Shown here: positions 35,901-42,238 of the stretch, in pieces
Numbering within the stretch: position 1 is the stretch's first letter
Layout: every line of letters begins with the position of its first letter
Origin: Clostridia bacterium
Lineage (GTDB): Bacteria > Bacillota > Clostridia > Christensenellales > DTU072
Assembly: GCA_016297005.1 (NCBI GenBank)
Contig: JAEDHK010000001.1
Span: 124,001-188,000, forward strand
Direction of reading: 5' to 3'
Length of the DNA: 64,000 nucleotides
The notes under the pieces: generated by a model
What the model saw: only the letters and a program-made list of their open reading frames with translations
Told to the model about the DNA's origin: nothing
Database searches by the model: none
Position numbers and translations under genes: made by a program

Positions 35901-38141
35901 TCTTACCCCTCGACGTTGACGGAGATATGGAATAACCGTGCCGACTTTACGCTGATAGCGGATAAAGAGTACAGCGCGGAAGAAATAAGACGTCGCGCGG
36001 AAATATTGTCGGGATATCTGCATGAACGTTGCGATAAAGGAATTGTCGGCGTTCGGCTCGAACGCGGCGTTAACATGATCGTCGCACTCCTCGGTATCGT
36101 ACTTTCCGGCAACGCGTATCTGCCCATCGGTACGGATTATCCCGAAGAACGGGTACAGTTCATGGTCGAAGACTCCGGCGTCCGGACGATACTTGATCAG
36201 AATTTCATGTCTTCTTTCCGTTACGACGGATCGGGCTTCGTCGCTGACGTAAAAGGAGAAGATATCTGCTACGTCATATACACTTCCGGTTCGACGGGAC
36301 GTCCCAAAGGCGTCAGAATATCTCACAGAGCCATCGCCAACCGCCTTTGCTGGATGGAAAATAAATATCCGCTCGCCGGCGGCTCCGTTCTGCAAAAGAC
36401 GCCGTACACTTTCGACGTTTCCGTATGGGATATATTCCGTCCCCTTCTTTTCGGCGGCAGACTTGTTCTTACTCCTCCCGGTCTCCATGCCGAACCGAAA
36501 ACGATAGCCGCTCTTGTTAAAAAGTATTCCGTCACGCAGGCCCATTTCGTTCCCTCCGTTTACGATATCTATTTGGAGTATTGTCAGGAAAACGGAGCCG
36601 CGCCCATTAAGGATCTGTTCCTGTCCGGGGAAAAATTGGGGAAGAAGACGGTAGAAAAGCATAATGCGGTTTTCGGTAAGAAGTCGTCGCTTCATAATCT
36701 TTACGGTCCGACGGAATGCGCCGTAGACGTCGCTTATTACGACCTGAAAGGGAACGAGACGGACGTTCCTATCGGAAAACCCATCGATAATACGGAGATA
36801 TCCGTTGTTTCTTGCGGAAAGGTCGTTCCGCCGTACGTGGAAGGCGAGATCGTCGTCGGCGGCGTAAACGTGGGGAGCGGGTACATCGGTAAGAACCGCG
36901 GCGGCTTTGTCGGAGGGAAGTATTTTACGGGCGATATCGGCTGGACGGATAAGAACGGACAAGTTCACTTTGTCGGAAGAAAGGACAGACAACTGAAATG
37001 GAACGGAATGCGTATCGAACCGGGAGAGATCGAGTGGCAGATAGGAAAGATCGACGGCGTAAAAGACGTAGTCGTCGCCGTGGCCGGTAAAGTGCCTGCT
37101 TTATGCGCCTTTATCGTATGCGAAGACAAAGAAAAAACGGAAGAAGAGATCAGGCGGCGTTTGCCCGAGTATCTGTTGCCTGCCCGACGTATCTACGTCG
37201 ACAAAATCCCGCTGTCAGATAACGGAAAACGAGATCTTGCCGCGCTTTTACAAGCCTTTGAAGAAAAAATCTCTTTACCGCGAACAGCAAAAACCATTCT
37301 CGAGGCGGTTGAAGAAATCATCGGCGAAAAGATCGGCTTCGATACACCCTTTGAAGAAGCGGGAATCGGCAGTCTGGAACGTATCCGTTTGTCGGTCAGA
37401 TTGGCTCCGTACGGGTTTTCTTTCGCAGACCTCGTTCGCGCAAATTCCGTACGGGAATTGTATCTGAGAGAGCATAACGAATATTTTATGAAGTTTGTCG
37501 GCGGCAACGAAAAAGCCGTCGTATGTATTCCTTATGCCGGCGGCACGGCGCGCGTTTATAAAAACCTGTCTCCGGCAGGGTACGACGTGTACGCCGCGGT
37601 AAGTTGCACCTTTGACGAAAAGGATTGGTCGGCGGTCATTCAGGAAATCCAAAAGATAAAAGCCGGATATAAAAAAGTCGTTTTATACGCTCATTGTCTC
37701 GGCAGTATGACCGCGTTGAAACTTGCCCGGGAGGTCGGTTTTGACCTCGTCGTCTTCGGCGCGCACGTGCCGGACGCCGTTTCCTCTTTCTTCGGCAGAC
37801 CCGTCGACTCATGGAAACATTCGAGCGATAAGAGTATCCTTGCCGCGCTTGCAAAAGGCGGTCTGAAAGGGGGCGAGACCGATTTCGCGCCGCTGTTCAG
37901 AAAAGACGCGTCGCGTGCGGCGCGTATAGAAGCGGAAAAACCGATTCTCTCCGCGCCCGTCGTGCTTCTTCTTGCGGAGAAGGATCCCTTTGCGGTTTCC
38001 CAAAGAGCGAAAAAACGCTGGAAAAAGTTTGTAAACGGCGAGATAAAAACAACGATTCTTGCCGGAAAAGATCATTATTTCATATCGGATAAAGACTTCG
38101 ATGATACTCTTCTTTCGACAATGGAGTATGAGAATGAGTAA
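26982..38141 (+). CDS. Non-ribosomal peptide synthetase, acyl ligase-T-C-A-T-C-T-E-C-A-T-TE
   Basis: A 3719-residue megasynthase. Domains by motif (residue numbers from ATG 26982): acyl-ligase starter A (YSGGTTGTPKG 192-202, GYGLTES 338-344, Lys532); carrier T1 (Ser583); C1 (HHAVSDG 770-776); A1 (TSGTTGRPKG near 1227, NTYGPTEYS 1358, Lys1547); T2 (Ser1600); C2 (HHLIADG 1782); T3 (Ser2122), with no A domain before it; E epimerase (HHLVVDGVSWR 2286, FNYMGEYD 2477); C3 (HHILLDA 2700); A2 (TSGSTGRPKG near 3101, GPTECAV, Lys3416); T4 (Ser3464); thioesterase with Cys3572 in AHCLGS, Asp3668 and His3698. Manual pocket codes: A1 DQWSDSTVNK (unassigned), A2 DVWHFSLVDK (serine, as in EntF). The chain predicted is acyl-X-D-Y-Ser. 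It overlaps the transporter gene by 8 bases. Confidence 0.93.
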   Translation: MEVTDIRTMKKWISQTTYRAVCGSFGSNSEKEAIRYAGRSISYGRFLSEVDAVASAFTRLGVSKGDRVLLCLPNVPNVVVSVYALHKIGAVACPVHPKSSVKELSFYISDTDSCLAVCYAPLLPFLSEAREESKRNLPVITVSDQETFLFSDAVPITALSETGDLTWKGLLAMRGAEVHESTDPKALAIIFYSGGTTGTPKGIMLSSENLNALAYQTEYGSGLIPMADYSMLAVIPMFHGFGFGVNVHLMLSRGGTSILIPKFSAVELGDVILREKPSIIAGIPSLFHAAIMALDGRKCDLSFLAGAFSGGDSVPQQLKDSFDAFAERHGSSVRLREGYGLTESVTVSCITDWDGGKRGSMGMPLLGNDFRICAPGSDEPLPPFTQGEICFSGPTVMMGYLNHPEESALALHRVGEEIVLHTGDCGYMDEEGYVYFSSRLSRMIVTSGYNVYPAEVEDVVSSLPGVRQACCVGVPDDIKGRSICLLVVPADDVDKEDVRFAIKKACENGLAEYKRPETILFRESFPLTNVGKIAYGEIQKQAENAFIKKASSPIEAISFAAKEVLGIDSIENAEEFLKAGGNSLKILAFLVALTKQGYELSLTDFVAAGTKEEVVAAIRPLHSVLVRYENEAVAEELKKEGLEYDTFYPAGPMQESILYNCSISDKKSVYNTLVILRALRAIDKAWFMQAAELMIEKYDAFRTVFRFYKDGNFAVVRKNPICPIQCVESDLPIAEFASDLAKKGFDPKNNVFRILLVKAADGEFVLYNVHHAVSDGISIFNAISYFIDSYLRLEKGETFDSLKKKMVRNDGFDYYSFLHNLGNADDPKAEDLFRREFEGFEGGDIIQPSRKPDEGDYGKIDFALTEEADRKLRDFCQKNEFTLRQVCDAVWAVILSKYTFTEDVAFGEVVSGREESVEGIEKAVGLFINTVPMRLSVRPEKTIKDLLKEIKEKSISHLPYLTYPISKLIRLIGNNAISTIVNYSDNDGKKYGIGADIFEQEYLLDNSNYNLEFEIAGKDRTVLGLRYDKSVYSAEDMRMLADRIVRVFETAVTKDVRIKDIVIESREDIDKIASFNKTGYAFDENETVVDRFEKQAEKTPERVAVTSYDRTLTYRELDERSDGVAAFLKDNGIKKGDCIALRISRCPEMITAIFGVLKAGAIYLPLDESYPEERLLFVLADSGAKAVLTDDEGRATGLPTFDVRAIPIAPKQKTPISGDDGAYYIYTSGTTGRPKGVVTLHKGLSNLLLSYEKIYDLTEKDVVLQVASYTFDQSVWDIFGVLCVGGKLALISRDDVRDPEMIARRCRQEKVTIASFTPAMIAELDPNSFPSLRILDSSGEAANSTVLRRWLGKVKVINTYGPTEYSVNACSYEYKGEEDNVPIGKPILNTRFFVVDKCGKACGAGRKGELCIAGTGLSAGYLGRPGLNEEKFVPACDGVGKMYRTGDLVCIRNDGIIEYIGRMDEQVKIRGFRIELGEVDACVRKCEGVEDCCVAVKMLNGDKILCAYIVGGNVERIREEVQKRLPSYMTPHFFVPITRIPRTLSGKTDVFALPLPDVRTISRTSPATKEQKAVAEAFKAVLNCSDVCVEDDFFSLGGDSIKAIRLSAILKIAGYALSVRDVMGKKTVEKMAEAVRPDIEEEPGLESDIDETGNKFGDRVEKAYPLTPLQEGMYFHSLYDNTLEYLSQVAIRTDPLDENCLYNALKLLFVRYDVLRTAFVSTEKGGVQLVLKDRTPDFSVADGDVIDIVNRDVERGFDLERDVLFRVTYVRGEQNYLVFLCHHLIADGWSNEALFSNFFRYYDRLKKNENFDDLCAEAKEEAKRAPSFSDFVKRILKKDQSTAQAYYEDLQKDFCGALDYPSASSLRPELGVAKERTEVFPYDIFTEARRLSTTGATLVEAAWGVTLGIASGACDAMFGNVLSGRNEPIDGIEEMVGMLISTAPVRVRFDRNTTFRDLIKDVERQNLNNIEYGFVPLTGKAVRMGSIVVFNDFDGIKGIDNIVSCMDQTNYDVEIEIGNGGKEYTLRYNGHRYSEEEADELVDLFAKTLSALVYMPDVGVLETTGKELPLRTIIEEKEERVPEYVPLSTEKEKLVAKCMSEILGIDEIDDANADFIRYGGDSIKAIRLSAKLRNHGYRLTVKEIMEGKTIERMAWYAKNEEGLSTAFCGTVPLTPVMTDFFERNYSDPDGYVQEVLIKSEKSFGPVREALQAVYEHHDMLRATFSDGRLIVPEVSESAPLSYEETETDDVIKTCAGIRKKIKMSGPTFTAALIRKKGAEYLYLCAHHLVVDGVSWRVILEDISFGCAGEKLPKKTSSYLTWAKNCAAGVKISEKERDFWNRTEERVTPVFTETGNAPFSIEFSLSKEETDRISKNAGRIFGARQDVTMLTALARAVNRTFGKEETAVLMESHGRQPLFDGDISRTVGWFTSYYPVVFSGQGSEEECVTENKERLLSVPEGGVRYQFMKEKTAPDIIFNYMGEYDIGNSSVELCSLPISETNREREALDVEGEINGGILNFSLRFNGPSKEVGERLKESFRQELLSLCALCSDEKEKILSPADLGYPGMDKDDFVEVMKVCPVRIAPLTPTQQGMLFHSEDNKEEYLEQSAVRLPFVPDVKKAEKLLNALANKYAVFRTVYVICKSGNIYQCVLASAHVEVNVADDLSVVRKRRVKEGVSPFDGVPLRLDIVGDILLITSHHILLDAWSEGLFIDEFEKLYKEDRMPEKIEDASFCNYASEYPYKIGASDYAYWKNLVEGAASSFVPGHGGGVRGENRHTVKEICSREKALSFVCKNGVTENSVFEAAVARFIQIVCGKTDVIFGKVVSGRDAKTANAVGLYIATVPVRVRAENAREVLIEIEKQASDSSRYEICPLNEIFKRARIRDPIGMLFVYDSIESKARTKPLYVRDSTNYGITLAVSKEDKFIADISYNDGEYLPEEIDAFLSLYADCVDEILEGKETVYEPLSGPKVSYPSTLTEIWNNRADFTLIADKEYSAEEIRRRAEILSGYLHERCDKGIVGVRLERGVNMIVALLGIVLSGNAYLPIGTDYPEERVQFMVEDSGVRTILDQNFMSSFRYDGSGFVADVKGEDICYVIYTSGSTGRPKGVRISHRAIANRLCWMENKYPLAGGSVLQKTPYTFDVSVWDIFRPLLFGGRLVLTPPGLHAEPKTIAALVKKYSVTQAHFVPSVYDIYLEYCQENGAAPIKDLFLSGEKLGKKTVEKHNAVFGKKSSLHNLYGPTECAVDVAYYDLKGNETDVPIGKPIDNTEISVVSCGKVVPPYVEGEIVVGGVNVGSGYIGKNRGGFVGGKYFTGDIGWTDKNGQVHFVGRKDRQLKWNGMRIEPGEIEWQIGKIDGVKDVVVAVAGKVPALCAFIVCEDKEKTEEEIRRRLPEYLLPARRIYVDKIPLSDNGKRDLAALLQAFEEKISLPRTAKTILEAVEEIIGEKIGFDTPFEEAGIGSLERIRLSVRLAPYGFSFADLVRANSVRELYLREHNEYFMKFVGGNEKAVVCIPYAGGTARVYKNLSPAGYDVYAAVSCTFDEKDWSAVIQEIQKIKAGYKKVVLYAHCLGSMTALKLAREVGFDLVVFGAHVPDAVSSFFGRPVDSWKHSSDKSILAALAKGGLKGGETDFAPLFRKDASRAARIEAEKPILSAPVVLLLAEKDPFAVSQRAKKRWKKFVNGEIKTTILAGKDHYFISDKDFDDTLLSTMEYENE

Positions 38142-39558
38142 AAACCCGGTCAAGAAAAGCGAATATCTGTCTTACGGCGTCGGCAGTTTCGGAAAGGGAC
38201 TGGTCGACTCTTTCGTGTCGCTGTTCGCGCTGATCTACTTTACCGATACGGTACGGCTTTCTCCCGTTTGGGGCGGCGTAATCATTACCCTCTCCAAAGT
38301 CGTCGTTATGCTCCTTTTGCCGTTTGCCGGCATGAAGATGGATGTGGGCAAGTCGAAGTACGGACGGTTCCGTCCATATCTCTTCTGGCTTTCTTTCGTC
38401 GTTGCCGTCGTGACCGCCGCCTGCTTTGTTTCTCCCACGCTGTACGGACTGGAAAACGAAGCGGCAAAGGTCGTCCTTTGTTTCGCAGCCTATCTTCTGT
38501 GGGAAGCCGCTTATAATCTGCACGACGTTCCGTTCTGGTCGCTTGCGTCCGTCGTTTCCGATCAGGAGGGAGATCGCTCGTCCTTCCTGGCCGTTGCCGA
38601 CGTCGTGACCACAATAGCCGGCGCCGTGCCCGTCGTCGCCGTACCCTTTCTTTTGGAGTCGTTCGGGAACGAATACGGCTTTTTATACGGCGGCCTTATC
38701 TTCGGTTTCGGAGGCGGCGTCGTTGCTTCCGTAGCGTTCTTCGGAACGAGAGAAAGGATAACCGTTCATCAAGAAAAAGTATCCCTGAAAGACAATTTTA
38801 AAGCGATTGCGACGACAAAGCCCATGATCGTATTCGATCTTGCTCTTCTTATCGGGGCCACCGTGTTTGCGGCGTCGGAGATCAGTACCTATGCCGGCAA
38901 GTACCTCTATGGGAGCGCAGACGGACAGGTTCTTTATCCGGACGGGACAAAGTCGTTTTTACCGTCGGAACTCATGTTGCCTGTTATGATCGGACTTATC
39001 GGCGCCGGTACGGCGGTAGGAGACGCTCTCTTCCCCGCGGTCTTCAAAAAGGTAGGATTAAAAAAGGCATACTTTGTCTTTTCTTCCGTCGGTATCGCTT
39101 TGTGCGTCGCAATGTTCTTCCTCGGTTACGACAGATGGAACAAAGCTTCTTTATTTATCTTTCTTGCTTATTATTTTTTGATCGGGGCGATCGGAGGAAC
39201 GTTCGATTCTATGAAAAGCAATCTGATTCCCGAATGCGCCGATTACAGCGAGTGGAAAACGGGAGTGCGCCGCGACGGCACGTTCTTTTCCACGCAGGTT
39301 ATGGTATCGCAACTGATCGAGTCCGTGCCCATCCTGGTTGTAGCCGTTATTCTGCAAGCATGCGGATATAACGAGACGGAAGCCGCGCTTACGCAACCGC
39401 CGGTCGTAAAAAACGGCATATTCATCGCCGCGACGCTCGTGCCCGCGGTCGGTATGTGCCTCGGTATGATCCCCGCGGCGTTTTATACTTTTACGGGAAA
39501 GTTCCGCGAAAAGGTCAAATCGGAACTTTCGGCAAAAAGGGAGGAAAAAGCAATATGA
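38134..39558 (+). CDS. GPH/MFS_2 family transporter in the NRPS operon
   Basis: A 474-residue, 12-helix secondary transporter. SKYGRFRPYLFW in the 2-3 loop and DVPFWSLASVVSDQEGDRS are hallmarks of the glycoside-pentoside-hexuronide:cation symporter (GPH) branch of MFS. GPH members normally import sugars; here the gene overlaps the NRPS end by 8 bases, so it may instead move the peptide product or a precursor. I chose ATG 38134 because GGAG lies 7 bases upstream; ATG 38128 is an alternative, and longer frames run inside the NRPS. Its end overlaps the Lgt-family gene by 4 bases. Confidence 0.85.
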   Translation: MSKNPVKKSEYLSYGVGSFGKGLVDSFVSLFALIYFTDTVRLSPVWGGVIITLSKVVVMLLLPFAGMKMDVGKSKYGRFRPYLFWLSFVVAVVTAACFVSPTLYGLENEAAKVVLCFAAYLLWEAAYNLHDVPFWSLASVVSDQEGDRSSFLAVADVVTTIAGAVPVVAVPFLLESFGNEYGFLYGGLIFGFGGGVVASVAFFGTRERITVHQEKVSLKDNFKAIATTKPMIVFDLALLIGATVFAASEISTYAGKYLYGSADGQVLYPDGTKSFLPSELMLPVMIGLIGAGTAVGDALFPAVFKKVGLKKAYFVFSSVGIALCVAMFFLGYDRWNKASLFIFLAYYFLIGAIGGTFDSMKSNLIPECADYSEWKTGVRRDGTFFSTQVMVSQLIESVPILVVAVILQACGYNETEAALTQPPVVKNGIFIAATLVPAVGMCLGMIPAAFYTFTGKFREKVKSELSAKREEKAI

Positions 39559-40379
39559 TAAAAGCCGATCTGTACGAACAGATCAATAACGTGGTCAGTA
39601 TCGTCCTCAGCGTGGCCATTTTTCTGTTTTTTATGTGCAGGAAGGAGGATAACTGGTCGCTTACGCGTATCGCTTACGAAAAGACGGAAAGTCTGCGCCT
39701 GAAAAATAAGTTTTTGCGCGTTCTTTTTTCCAAGTGGACCTTTATCGCTATTACCTCCGCCGCCTATATAGGGCTGTATAACGCGATATACGTATTCGGC
39801 GATCTTTCGCCTTTTCTTGCCAACGATACCTACTTTACGTATAGCAATTATTTTTCCATGCTCTTCTTCGGGCCTGTCGCCGTGATCGGCATTCAGATCA
39901 TCGCAGGCATGGACTTCCGCCACGGCACCGATCTGTTGACGCCCTTTTTCGCGCTCGATATGGGTTTAGGTAAGATCGCTTGTTTTACCGCAGGCTGTTG
40001 TTACGGTATCGAATGGACGAACGGAATGTATAACTATCAGACCGGCCGGATCGAATTCCCCGTTCAACTTCTGGAGTCGTTTATCGGAATCATGATCGCC
40101 GCGGTGCTTTTTTTCTATCTGACCAAACGGAAAACAAAAGGAAAAGCCTACCCGCTGTATATGATACTTTACGGCGCGACGCGCTTTGCGACCGAATTCT
40201 TACGCGGCGACCATATCGCCAACTGGCTGGGCATGAAACCCTACCAGGTATTGTGTTTGTTCAGTATTTTGCTCGGCTCCGTCTGGATCGCCGTTATCGG
40301 CATTCTGGAAAAGCATAACAAAAGATTTTTGTACGACGCCAACCTCGTGGACTATATTCTGTCCAAGAAGAAAAACTGA
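39555..40379 (+). CDS. Lgt-family membrane protein in the NRPS operon
   Basis: A 274-residue polytopic protein of the prolipoprotein diacylglyceryl transferase (Lgt) family. Visible are GKIACFTAGCCYG, FPVQLLESF and ATRFATEFLRGDH, which fit the catalytic Arg/His region of Lgt; the classical GRxGNFINxE signature is altered. Lgt proper moves a diacylglyceryl group from phosphatidylglycerol to lipoprotein cysteines. This copy starts 4 bases inside the transporter stop and overlaps the PPTase start by one base, so it belongs to the NRPS operon. It could lipidate the product, protect the cell, or be a recruited lipoprotein enzyme; I cannot tell which. Confidence 0.78.
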   Translation: MIKADLYEQINNVVSIVLSVAIFLFFMCRKEDNWSLTRIAYEKTESLRLKNKFLRVLFSKWTFIAITSAAYIGLYNAIYVFGDLSPFLANDTYFTYSNYFSMLFFGPVAVIGIQIIAGMDFRHGTDLLTPFFALDMGLGKIACFTAGCCYGIEWTNGMYNYQTGRIEFPVQLLESFIGIMIAAVLFFYLTKRKTKGKAYPLYMILYGATRFATEFLRGDHIANWLGMKPYQVLCLFSILLGSVWIAVIGILEKHNKRFLYDANLVDYILSKKKN

Positions 40380-41047
40380 TGTTTTATTTGTTACCCGATC
40401 CGAGTGCCTTTTCGGAAGAAGAACTGAAAACGTTTTGCAGAAAACTTTCTTCTCAACGGAAGAAAAAAGTGGACGATCTTCGCTTTTTTCAGGATAAAAT
40501 CGCGTCGGCGAGCGCATACTTATTGCTCCGGCTTTTGTTACGGGACGGTTTCGGTTATGAAAAAGCGCCTCTGTTCGACTTCGGGTCGGAGGGTAAGCCC
40601 TATCTGTCTGACAATAAAGAGATAAGTATCAGCCTTTCTCACGACAGATCGGGAGCGGCGGCCTGTGCCTCGAAGAATAAGATCGGAGTGGACGTCCAAA
40701 CGGTTTTTCGTTATGAAGATATGCTTGCGGAAAGGATCTTATCGGAAAATGAAAAGAAGCGTTTCGATCGAATCGACCGAAGCGACGGACTTTTTACGCG
40801 GATGTGGACGATGAAAGAGAGCCTGGGTAAAAAGAGCGGAGAAGGGGTGCTCCCTTTTCTTACGACCACCGATTTTTCCCAAGTGGAGGGCGACGGAATC
40901 TATTTTATTTGCGGCGACGTCTTTACCGTAGGGCAAAAGAACGGACTGTTTTTTTCCGTTTGCGGCAAAGAGGAAGAAGAAGCGGACGTTCTGACGCCGG
41001 AACGTTTTTTTAAAGAGGTCTTATCTTTGTCCGACGCTCAGATCTGA
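40379..41047 (+). CDS. 4'-phosphopantetheinyl transferase, Sfp type
   Basis: A 222-residue Sfp-type enzyme that converts apo carrier domains to holo form by adding phosphopantetheine from CoA. Motifs are GKPYL (72-76), SLSHD (85-89), GVDVQ (103-107) and WTMKESLGKK (143-152). Asp105 and Glu147 match two of the three Mg ligands; Gln107 replaces the Glu found in Sfp (DxE). It ends the NRPS operon, and its four carrier serines (583, 1600, 2122, 3464) are the likely substrates. Its 3' end overlaps the convergent gene by 10 bases. Confidence 0.88.
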   Translation: MFYLLPDPSAFSEEELKTFCRKLSSQRKKKVDDLRFFQDKIASASAYLLLRLLLRDGFGYEKAPLFDFGSEGKPYLSDNKEISISLSHDRSGAAACASKNKIGVDVQTVFRYEDMLAERILSENEKKRFDRIDRSDGLFTRMWTMKESLGKKSGEGVLPFLTTTDFSQVEGDGIYFICGDVFTVGQKNGLFFSVCGKEEEEADVLTPERFFKEVLSLSDAQI

Positions 41048-41553
41048 TCGAGCAGTTCTTGCAGTTCTTCTTCGGTTAAAGAATTTACTTTATTCAGGTC
41101 GCTTCTGACCAGAGATTCCGCCGTAGGGAAAGGCATATTTTCTTTGTCGTTCAGACGCTTACGTTCGGAAAGATAATCGGCCGTCCCCGTTCCGAGATCT
41201 TCTTTCAGGACCCGTTCCAATTCTTCCCGCGCTTTTTTTACGGCGGAAAAAGAGTCGTCGTAGGCTCGCATAAGTTCTTCACGTGATTTATAGCAGTCCA
41301 TTTTCTCACAGAAACGCCGAAGACGTTCGTTTTCCAACGCGTAACGAATCCTCAGGTCGCTCAGGTATTCGTCCTGACGGGCCTTGGCGAACAGGACGGT
41401 TTCCGAAATTTCTTTTTCGCGCTTGCCGTATTCTTCGAGTTTCGCCGAAAGAAGACCGTTTTCTTTTCGGAGCTCTTCGATGCGGTCGGCTTGCTTTTTG
41501 ATCAGAACCTCTTTCGGGTCTATCTCGCACTTTTTACGTCTTTTTATGATCAT
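41038..41553 (-). CDS. Coiled-coil protein of unknown function
   Basis: A 171-residue basic-acidic protein, mostly helical. A long coiled coil covers about residues 15-120 with heptad-like Leu/Ile spacing and many Glu/Lys. It opens with a basic MIIKRRKK and ends with an acidic LTEEELQELLDQI. No family is recognised; the shape recalls DivIVA-type scaffold proteins only loosely. It is a convergent neighbour of the PPTase gene, with a 10-base tail overlap, and is divergent from dut. Confidence 0.6.
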   Translation of the reverse strand: MIIKRRKKCEIDPKEVLIKKQADRIEELRKENGLLSAKLEEYGKREKEISETVLFAKARQDEYLSDLRIRYALENERLRRFCEKMDCYKSREELMRAYDDSFSAVKKAREELERVLKEDLGTGTADYLSERKRLNDKENMPFPTAESLVRSDLNKVNSLTEEELQELLDQI

Positions 41554-41606
41554 GTTTTGATTATGAACGATATCGATATGTTTTTTTTGTTTTGATTTGT
41601 CTTTTC

Positions 41607-41635
41607 TTGTCGAAAAATAAAAAAGGTGTTATACT
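41607..41635 (+). promoter_or_regulatory. Promoter of dut
   Basis: TTGTCG (41607-41612), 17-bp spacer, TATACT (41630-41635), then AAAGGAG at 41647-41653 and ATG 41664. Confidence 0.75.
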
Positions 41636-41663
41636 ATTCGCAAAGCAAAGGAGAAAAAGCGTC

Positions 41664-42158
41664 ATGAATAAGATCGCGCAGTTTGAAAAAGTCAGTTACG
41701 ATTGTTTTGCGGCAGGTTTTTCCGGAGAAGATCCGCGCGGTGCGTACGATCGGATCGTTTTGCCGAAGAGAGCCACGACGGGAAGCGCGGGATACGATTT
41801 TTATCTGACCCGGGATATCTGTCTGAAACCTTCCGAAACCGTTCTGATCCCCACCGGTATCCGCGCACGTATGGACGAAGGGTGGGTTCTTATGCTTTTT
41901 CCGCGGAGCGGTCTCGGTTTTAAGTTCCGTCTGCAACTGAACAACACCGTCGGCATTATCGACAGCGATTATTATTTCAGCAAAAACGAAGGACATATTT
42001 TTTGCAAGATCACAAATGATTCCAAAGAAGAAAAAACGCTCGTATTGAAAGAGGGCGAAGCGTTCTGCCAGGGCATATTTCTGCCTTTCGGACTGACCGT
42101 AGACGATAATGCGGAAGGTATACGCGACGGCGGATTCGGGAGTACGGATAAAAAATAA
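41664..42158 (+). CDS. dut: dUTP diphosphatase (dUTPase)
   Basis: A 164-residue trimeric-type dUTPase that hydrolyses dUTP to dUMP and pyrophosphate. All five motifs are present: GSAGYDF (1), PRSGLGFK (2), GIIDSDYYF (3), GEAFCQGIF (4, usually RIAQ) and RDGGFGSTDKK (5, C-terminal). AAAGGAG precedes ATG 41664. A longer frame to 41592 precedes the promoter and was rejected. The N-terminus carries about 20 extra residues before motif 1. Confidence 0.93.
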   Translation: MNKIAQFEKVSYDCFAAGFSGEDPRGAYDRIVLPKRATTGSAGYDFYLTRDICLKPSETVLIPTGIRARMDEGWVLMLFPRSGLGFKFRLQLNNTVGIIDSDYYFSKNEGHIFCKITNDSKEEKTLVLKEGEAFCQGIFLPFGLTVDDNAEGIRDGGFGSTDKK

Positions 42159-42183
42159 TTTTTCCGCTATTACTTTGTAAGTG

Positions 42184-42212
42184 TTTACAAAACGGTTTTT
42201 TATTGATATAAT
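42184..42212 (+). promoter_or_regulatory. Promoter of the DUF4364 operon
   Basis: TTTACA (42184-42189), 17-bp spacer, TATAAT (42207-42212), leader of about 20 bases. Confidence 0.85.
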
Positions 42213-42238
42213 ACCACCCAAATAAAGGCTATTGGAAG

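Noticed and set aside
35886..36992. Long antisense open frame of more than 360 codons inside the NRPS gene
   Set aside because: It lies wholly opposite clear A-domain coding sequence, has no ribosome site and no recognisable motifs; the GC-rich third positions of the NRPS frame explain it.
26982..38141. Hybrid PKS-NRPS
   Set aside because: No ketosynthase (DTACSSS) or acyltransferase (GHSxG in AT context) motif was found between the domains.
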